Assembly: GCF_963169125.1 (NCBI RefSeq)
Contig: NC_084795.1
Coordinates: 186,594,214-186,658,213, forward strand
Source of the DNA: Humulus lupulus
Lineage: Eukaryota; Streptophyta; Magnoliopsida; Rosales; Cannabaceae
DNA length: 64,000 bases
Direction of reading: 5' to 3'
The notes below the pieces were generated by a model that saw only the letters and a list, made by a program, of their open reading frames with translations, had not been told where the DNA came from and did not search any database. The translations under genes were made by a program, and so were the position numbers. This document shows, one piece after another, positions 57,876 to 64,000 of this stretch; position 1 is the first letter of the stretch, and each line of letters starts with the position of its first letter.

Positions 57876-58082
57876 ATGATCAAATTCTTTAGCGTGAGAT
57901 CAGCGATGGTGATGATAGTTGTAACTCTCTTCTTACTGGTGCTGCCGCTGGTATTGCCGCCGCTGCCGCCGCCGCCGCTACTTCTTCTCTCGGTTCCAGT
58001 GCTCATCATGGCGGTTCTCATCTTGTTGGCCTTCTCTCCTGTGTCTCATAATACCTCTAATATGATGGCCCCATCTGTTTGA
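57876..58082 (+). CDS. ARGOS / ORGAN SIZE RELATED (OSR) family small membrane protein
   Basis: This is a 68-residue intact frame from ATG 57876 to TGA 58080-58082. A preceding in-frame TTG is not a plant start, and the next upstream in-frame stop is TAG 57804. The protein has two hydrophobic helices (about residues 11-27 and 35-53) around the loop LPPLPPPP (27-34), followed by LLLLSVPVLIMAVLILLAF. This is the diagnostic OSR domain of ARGOS, ARGOS-LIKE and OSR1. These ER-membrane proteins promote organ growth and dampen ethylene signalling. The family usually has a longer variable N-terminus (about 90-135 aa in total), so this is a short member. The CCG-rich loop codons resemble a small trinucleotide repeat. 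No introns are apparent. Assignment to the family is firm; orthology to one member is not. Confidence 0.85.
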   Translation: MIKFFSVRSAMVMIVVTLFLLVLPLVLPPLPPPPLLLLSVPVLIMAVLILLAFSPVSHNTSNMMAPSV

Positions 58083-58909
58083 TCATCATCATAAATATAT
58101 ATATATATATGTATGTATGTAGTAGTACTATATATATGTTGAGACAACTAGCTATGTAGCTACTTATTTAATTGTCTTTGCTGCATTGTTGGGTTTCTCT
58201 CCCGGTCCGCCCATGTTAATTTGGCCGGTTCGATCGGCAGGCTGTACAAAACGCCAGTAGTACTGTCTTTTCTAATATATTGTTTATTGATTTATTTTAT
58301 ATTTTATGATCAATATCTTGTTTCTTCGACTCTAGCCCATGATCAATCACTCTATTAGTCTAATTTTTGTGTTTTCTTGTTAAAAGTAGTACTATAGACC
58401 AGGTTGAATCTTTCTGCAATATTAACGCTATTATGTACTATTGATCATATATACCTAGCTAGCTATCCATATCATTAACAATGAGATTCAAACTATGGGT
58501 AATTATTTTCTATATATATATATTGAATTCTTCTCGTTAGTGGTACTTTGTGATCGTAATAGTGTATGCTTCTGAGTTTTAAAATTTAAATATATGCTAA
58601 ATTTTTAATAATTAATTACTATTTAGATTAAAAAAATGTTATTAAATTACAATTTAAATTTATTGTCTTGTGAAAAAGCATGCGAGAAGATATAATGAAA
58701 ATTTTCCATAATTAATTTATTTGATATACTATATAATTAAATTTCTAAATCTCTTATATATCACTAATCAATCTATAGCGTACCAAGATATGAAAGCTAA
58801 TATATTATATATCAATTTTCCATCATTTGTGAAGGTGAACTCTTTTTGTTCATCAATTGCATGTTGTTAGGAAAGGCATCTCTAGGTTATTAATTACTAT
58901 ATTATATAT
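58083..58909. other. Downstream intergenic region
   Basis: It holds an (AT)n/(GTAT)n microsatellite at about 58095-58140 and otherwise AT-rich sequence. The first 200 bases probably include the 3' UTR of the ARGOS/OSR-like gene. No other gene is seen. Confidence 0.5.
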
Positions 58910-59764
58910 GGGTTATTTTCAGTTGCGTACTTTGTTAAACTTAGATATCAAAAGTTGATTTTGTATTAGTTAGGTCCTCGACCTTTTCAAATTGTGCTCT
59001 AAATGTTATTTTTTTTTATTTTTTCTTTAAAAATATATAAAAAATATATAAAATAAATGGTGAATCATTCTTCAAATATTTGGACATTTAATTTATACCA
59101 ATAATAAACATGACATTTTCATGGCATTTTTAAAAATATTTAATATTTTTATAAATTAAATTAATGTTTTATTGAAAAAAATATTCTTACGTACATTGTT
59201 GTTTTATAATTAATATTAATAAATATGTTATTTTGATTATCTTGATATTATAAATTTTTATTACGTTTATGCTTTTTTATTTCATACATTCTTTTTAAAA
59301 CTTAATAATAGTGTATATAAAGTTATTTATGTGCATTTATATATGATTAATTATAAGTTGCATTATAGAAAAAAATTATAAAATTACAAAATAAATATGT
59401 ACATTATAAATATTGATAATCTCGTGATAGTTCAGCTATATTAATATTAAAAATTTATAGGAAATAATTTTTTTAATGAAAAATTAATTTAATTTATAAA
59501 ACCATTAAATATTTTTAAAATGTCTATATTTTTCAATGTCATGTTTGGTATTGTTATAAATTAAAGAGTCCAATTTTTTTAAGAATGATTCACCATTTTT
59601 TATATTTTATTTATGTATTTTGAAAGAAAAAAAATAAAAATATTATTTAGAAACATAAATAATACGATTTGAAAAGATTGGGAATCAAAATGATACAAAA
59701 TTAAGTTTTTGGACATAAGTATTACAATGTGTAAAAGTAAGGACTGCAGCTGATAAAAAACTCA
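58910..59764. mobile_element. Foldback / MULE-like non-autonomous element with long inverted repeats
   Basis: The arm 58910-59190 is the approximate reverse complement of 59458-59764. Matched blocks include CTTTTCAAAT-GT, ATGGTGAATCATTCTT, ACATGACATT and TTTATAAATTAAATTAAT. The outer ends read GGGTTATTTTCAG and, inverted, TGAGTTTTTTATCAG. The arms, near 300 bp, enclose about 270 bp of AT-rich non-coding sequence. Long degenerate arms without a transposase suggest a Mutator-like foldback element. I could not fix a 9-bp duplication. Confidence 0.7.
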
Positions 59765-60120
59765 TTAAATATAATATATATTTATGAATGGATTGAAAGA
59801 TTCTTAATATTATATATAAAATTGACTGAAATATATTCTTTAATTTTTTTACTTCATTTTGCATACCTTAATGCATTTAATATATATATATATATATACA
59901 CACTCTTACAAGGAGAGGTTTTCTCATCACTTAATCTAGATTCTTGTCGTTTCTTATGATTTTATCACTACACCAAATACCCATTTTCATAACACATGAA
60001 TATAATACTAATGAAAAAGTATTATGATATACTTATACATATGTGGCAAAGTAAAAGAAAAAAAAATGCGGTAATTTATTTTGGGTGCCCGCCACTTGTA
60101 AAAGTTATATTTTTTTAGAC
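59765..60120. other. Intergenic AT-rich region
   Basis: It includes a (TA)n run at about 59879-59898. No gene is recognised. It may contain the promoter of the following transcribed-looking segment. Confidence 0.4.
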
Positions 60121-60540
60121 TAATTCCTTCTTCGTTTTCAAAAGAAGAAGTCAATCCCCTGCTTCGGCTTCGGCCACGGTGTCTCCGATGTCAATCCCTT
60201 GCTTTAGCTTCAAATCCTGGCTTCATATCTCCTCCATCCCTCAAATCTCCTCTCTTTCTCTCTCGCGTCTTTCTCTTTCTCTCGGTCACTCCGTTTCCAG
60301 TCATTGGCCTCTCTCCCTCACACTGACGACATCGTGCCTCTCTCCTCACGCCGACGAAAAGGGACTCGGGATCTCAGCCAGGGAGAAGACGCCGCAGGGT
60401 CAAGCATCAGCGATCTTCGATGGGTGAAGAGTAGATTTGGTAATCACTCTCTCATTTATGAATTATTTCTTTCAGTATTTTTATTTTTCTTTTGTTATTG
60501 TCATCAAGCAGTCTCAGCCCTTGGATTCTCGTGAAGGTTA
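60121..60540 (+). other. Leader-like exon region upstream of the PSS1 fragment
   Basis: A C/T-rich stretch with TCTCTCTTTCTCTCTC is followed by a GC-richer segment ending in a donor-like GATTTG-GTAATC (near 60439). A possible second small exon (about 60513-60536) is bounded by AAGCAG and GTGAAG-GTTACTG. This resembles a plant 5' UTR with an intron. Linking it to the PSS1 exons 1.1 kb downstream is inference from order and strand. Confidence 0.4.
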
Positions 60541-60969
60541 CTGTCTTTTCCTGTTTTCCTCAGTTGTAATTGAGTTAGGCTTTTGGTCTTTAAGTGATCG
60601 GTCCTTTGTTATTAGGATTTTGGTGCAATGCTGTTTTTGTAGTTGTTTAGTGTTTGATTTGCTAGAGATTGTAATACAATTTTCTTTCTATGGAATTTAT
60701 ACAGATTTTTTTTCCTACCAGAAGATATAGTTTATTGCTCCTTTAGTTGCTAAATTGCAGTTATGTTATTGCTGAGATTTTTAGGAGAAATTTTGTTATG
60801 CTTTTCTAGATATAGTTTGGCAAAACTTAAGATCACACTGGAGTATTATGGTTCCGAGGCATAAAACAATTTAAAAAAAAAAGAAAAGAACCTACAAGCA
60901 GGTTTAATAATGTTTATGTATGATTTCTTCTTCAATAATCTATTTACTTATGATATTCTCTGATCATAT

Positions 60970-61560
60970 TGTTGACCCTGATTTTGGTCAACTGACACGG
61001 AGTCAGAATACGCTTGACGTGGATGAATGCGTTGAAAAGAACGTGATGATGAAAATAATAAGAACACGATATTTTATAGTGGTTCGGCCCCAGGATCTAG
61101 TAATAACCTACGTCCACTTAGATTGTTATTGATGTGAGAATCAAAGGAGTGATCAAAGAACTAGGGTTCAATGAGTTTCACTAACCTCTGAAGAACAATA
61201 CAATATCTCAAATAGGATTACTCTAGTCTCAAATAATTCGAAAGCCAAAAGTCCCTTCCTTGAGCTATCTTTCTCTATTTATAGGCTCAAGGGGGATTAC
61301 ATGAATCTGTTACAGATATTCTCTCCTAAATAATCGGATACTCAGGAGATTGTGGGAGTTAATTTCGGGATTTACAAAGATCTTTATAGAGACGTCATGA
61401 AGTATGCGGGACCTGCGACCAAGCTGGTCGCAGGTAAACTTTGGTTGCTTACTACTTATAACTTGTCTTCTGGTCGATACCCTAGCAGAGTTCCTTCAAA
61501 TGTCAGCCGCGTGTCCGGGAATCACTTGCCACGTCATCTACGCCAGTTTTTTGGACAACA
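60970..61560 (-). mobile_element. Tat-type solo LTR in the putative PSS1 intron
   Basis: The segment is 591 bp from TGTTGACCCTG to TTTGGACAACA, flanked by perfect CATAT copies (60965-60969 and 61561-61565). It shares blocks with the LTR at 30250-30878, including GACAC-GAGTCA, TAGTGGTTCGGCCCC, ACCTACGTCCACT and GAACTAGGGTTCA-TGAGTTTCAC. No internal region remains. Strand is given by analogy with that LTR. Confidence 0.92.
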
Positions 61561-61651
61561 CATATCCTCTTGGTGTACTGTGTACGTCTTCTATGTTGCA
61601 GTTAAGCAGACTTCTGACTTCTGTATGTTTATAATATTTTAATTTATATAG

Positions 61652-62741
61652 GAAACACTTTTTGATGAATTCGTTTTAGCTCATATTATTGGATGGTGGG
61701 GTAAAGCCATAATGCTTCGTAATCACCCTCTTCTTTGGGTGCTATCAATTGGATTTGAGATGATGGAGGTTAGTTCTTTGACAAATGTAATATGTTTTAT
61801 TGTGTGCCTTTCATAGTTTATTTAAATTGGTTCTGCTTTCTCCTTCTTTGAGTGGAGATCAAATGTCTTTTATGTTTCCGACAAGTGTGTTTTGAGTGCT
61901 TTGGTGGTTATGGCTGTATATTAAAGCTTATCTTGGCATTTTCAGCTTACCTTCTGTCACATGCTACTAAATTTTAATGAATGCTGGTGGGACAGTATTG
62001 TTCTTGATATTTTGATTTGCAACTGGTTTGGTGAGAACTCAATTTATTAATAATTTATGCTTATAAATTGTTGAGCTCTATCCATAGCCATAGTATTCAA
62101 TTATTTCTTCTACAATATTAAGTAGATTGTGGCTATAATTTTTCATTGTCTGCTATATGAGCTTTCTGTGCAAATGATGACAAGTTTCTTTTGGTGTGTA
62201 TGCTGCAGGTATCTGGGCAGGAATGCATACCGTTAGGTACTTTGATGGAAAAACGTACAAGTGGGTTGGGATAAGCCGTCAGCCTAATAGTATTGGAAAA
62301 GTATGCTCTAAGTTTTGTGTTTTAGTTTTGAATATTTAATGGAGAGTTAATATTATTGGAAAAGTATGCTCTGATTTTGGTGTTTTAGTTTTGAATATTT
62401 AATGGAGAGTTACTAAGTTGTAGCAAGAAGTTGAAAATTGGATCATATTGTTTGGAGTATAAATACATGTGTTTTAGTACAATCTGCGAGTACAACTCAT
62501 ATCTTCAAGACAGGTACACTACCCTCTTTCTTTATCTGACATAATCACTAGCAGCACATCCTTTTCCTTTTCTTGAAATGAATTCATATACCCTCTTGGC
62601 CTAGCATTTCCAGGGTTTTAACCTTTTCATAATCACTGTGTCCAAATTGCAGAAAACCAGCGAAAAAATTCAACGCATTCTGTTGGCTTTCCTTGGCTAT
62701 TTGCATAGTAGAGCTTCTCATTTGCATCAAGTTTGGACATG
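61652..62741 (+). pseudogene. PSS1: Phosphatidylserine synthase 1 (PSS1) gene fragment
   Basis: Five exons with intact frames and GT-AG junctions are readable. Exon 61652-61768 encodes [20 protein letters not shown] onward. Exon 61946-62030 encodes [20 protein letters not shown] onward. Exon 62209-62300 encodes [20 protein letters not shown] onward. Exon 62478-62513 encodes TICEYNSYLQD. Exon 62653-62741 encodes [20 protein letters not shown] onward to KFGHG. These match plant base-exchange phosphatidylserine synthase, an ER multi-pass enzyme that swaps the phospholipid head group for serine. The N-terminal exons are absent. So is the central block between exons three and four, roughly 70 residues in the family, and only 177 bp separate those exons here. 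The conserved arginine in T-I-R-E-Y is cysteine. It is probably a truncated duplicate; the C-terminal end could lie beyond the window. Confidence 0.85.
62291..62416. repeat. 63-bp tandem duplication spanning a splice donor
   Basis: Two copies (62291-62353 and 62354-62416) begin TATTGGAAAAGTATGCTCT and end near ATGGAGAGTTA. The unit contains the last ten bases of the third PSS1 exon and its GT donor, so a second donor-like site lies 63 bp downstream. Confidence 0.9.
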
Positions 62742-62785
62742 GTATGTTACTCTGCAACTATTATCAATAAAACAATGTAACTACG

Positions 62786-62861
62786 GAGAATAATAACAAT
62801 AATAATAGGGGGCTCAGTATATTGAGAATAATAACAATAATAATAGGGGGGCTCAGTATAA
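62786..62861. repeat. 38-bp tandem duplication
   Basis: Two near-identical copies contain AATAATAACAATAATAATAG followed by a G run and CTCAGTAT. Confidence 0.9.
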
Positions 62862-62907
62862 TTTAGTATTAGGATACTAACTTTTTTTTTTCTACATGCT
62901 AAGAAAC

Positions 62908-62931
62908 GAGAGAGAGAGAGAGAGAGAGAGA
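62908..62931. repeat. (AG)n microsatellite
   Basis: About twelve AG units occur in a row, followed after 40 bp by an (AT)n run near 62969-62990. Confidence 0.95.
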
Positions 62932-64000
62932 TTAGGAAGAAGAGTGTTGCTAGCAGTCTCACTCCCAAATATATATATATAATTATATATACAGTTACAG
63001 TGTACATCCTTATCATACTGGTTTTGTATAGTTCATCAGCAATTCTCATTCTCCACATATTTAAGTTGTCCGAATTGTTAAGGATATTATTTTTGCCAAA
63101 CAAAGTTGGATAGGCGTTTATTTCCCCGTCTTTTTGTTTAGTAACTCTTTTCCAAACTTTTATTGGTTGAATTGTGTTCTCTTCTAGTTCTCTATGCATC
63201 TAAATTATTTTCTTTGATTAAGAATTTGTATGGATTGTAACTTTTGAAACACGTAGATTGTAACATTCAAGCATTGTTGCAGCAATCACAAGTGCATGTG
63301 CAAAGTGCATAGTTTGAGGTTTTCAAACAGGTTGCTGCATTTTTTTTATGCAATATTTTTTCATGGAAACTTTTCATTTGGCTAGAAAATAATTGCTGGA
63401 AAACTTGTTATATGTAGAAGTTGAACCTTCCATATAATTTTGATATTCCACTGCTCTGAAAATATGTGAAAAATGTTATACTCCAAATCCAAAACTAATA
63501 CTAATCCAAAAGAAAAAAAAAAGAACAGAATAAGTAAAGAATAAATGAAGTACCTAACGTATAATAACAACAGTGGGCAGTAACCAAACAAATTAAGAAC
63601 TGAAACAATTGTAGAAATGGAGCACCTGATTTTTTTTTTTTTAGGTACCATTTGATCTATATAATATACATGGATATATACATGTAACATCATCCATACA
63701 TTATATATCAATGAAAAATTGAAAATAAATCTCTTGTTTCAGAATAGGCAATGAGTCTATATTCCTCAGTATTACTATCTGCTATTGATATCTGATTTCC
63801 ATGTCCAGGAGAGGATATTGTTGTATGCATCTGTTTGGCAATCTTGATATTATTATTTGATGATGAGGGTGAAAATAACTTAATAGCTTGTTGCTAAATT
63901 CTTATTTTCTTTCCCAATTTCCATGAGCGTAGTTCATAGCTCCTACCATTTTTTCTTCTGGGTTTATTCTAGCTATATAGTGGCTGTAGTTAAGGTGTTT

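Larger units (their letters stand above)
62742..64000. other. Right edge: intronic or intergenic sequence
   Basis: After the fifth PSS1 exon a donor GTATGT is present, but no further PSS1 exon is recognised up to the window end. The stretch is AT-rich with simple repeats. Short frames on the minus strand are low-complexity and not convincing. Confidence 0.45.

Noticed and set aside
62747..63199. 150-codon minus-strand frame
   Set aside because: It is built largely from AT- and AG-rich simple repeats and a 38-bp duplication, with no domain.

Overview
This window is a gene-poor, transposon-dense stretch of a plant nuclear genome, most likely a eudicot. It contains Ty3/gypsy elements of the Tekay, Athila and Tat types, a Ty1/copia gag of the SIRE type, a CACTA DNA transposon, and two plant host loci. 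The species cannot be named from the sequence alone.

Positions 1-30878 form one nested block. The outermost layer is a Tat-type retrotransposon on the minus strand: gag and protease relics lie at 1-3206, and the gag start and 5' LTR lie at 30145-30878. Into it went an Athila-type element (minus, 3207-20456) that keeps gag, protease and an env-position ORF but has no reverse transcriptase or integrase. A decayed Tekay chromovirus (plus, 8076-17360) sits between gag and protease of the Athila element. A very young Tekay element (minus, 20457-30139) sits exactly at the Athila outer edge. The young element has 2362-bp LTRs that differ at four positions by eye, a perfect 5-bp target-site duplication, and a gag-pol frame broken only by one early TAG.

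Positions 30879-45065 hold a CAC-rich minisatellite, the start of another Tat-like element (32674-33469), a Tat-like element with gag and a long antisense ORF but no pol (33470-40014), and a Tekay relic with an internal deletion (40015-45065).

Positions 45066-57000 are a second nest. A SIRE-like copia gag (minus) was split by a CACTA transposon (45570-54832). The CACTA element has palindromic subterminal repeats, a TNP2-like ORF and a second En/Spm-type transposase ORF. A 1501-bp solo LTR with GC-rich tandem repeats then landed near the 3' end of the TNP2 ORF, flanked by a perfect TTAGT duplication.

Positions 57000-64000 are host-like. They carry a small intact ARGOS/OSR-family gene (57876-58082) preceded by two short upstream ORFs, a foldback MULE-like element (58910-59764), and an incomplete phosphatidylserine synthase (PSS1) gene. 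Five PSS1 exons with intact frames and splice sites remain, but the N-terminal exons and a central block are missing. A Tat-type solo LTR flanked by CATAT lies in what would be its upstream intron. I found no tRNA, rRNA, CRISPR or bacterial-type system.
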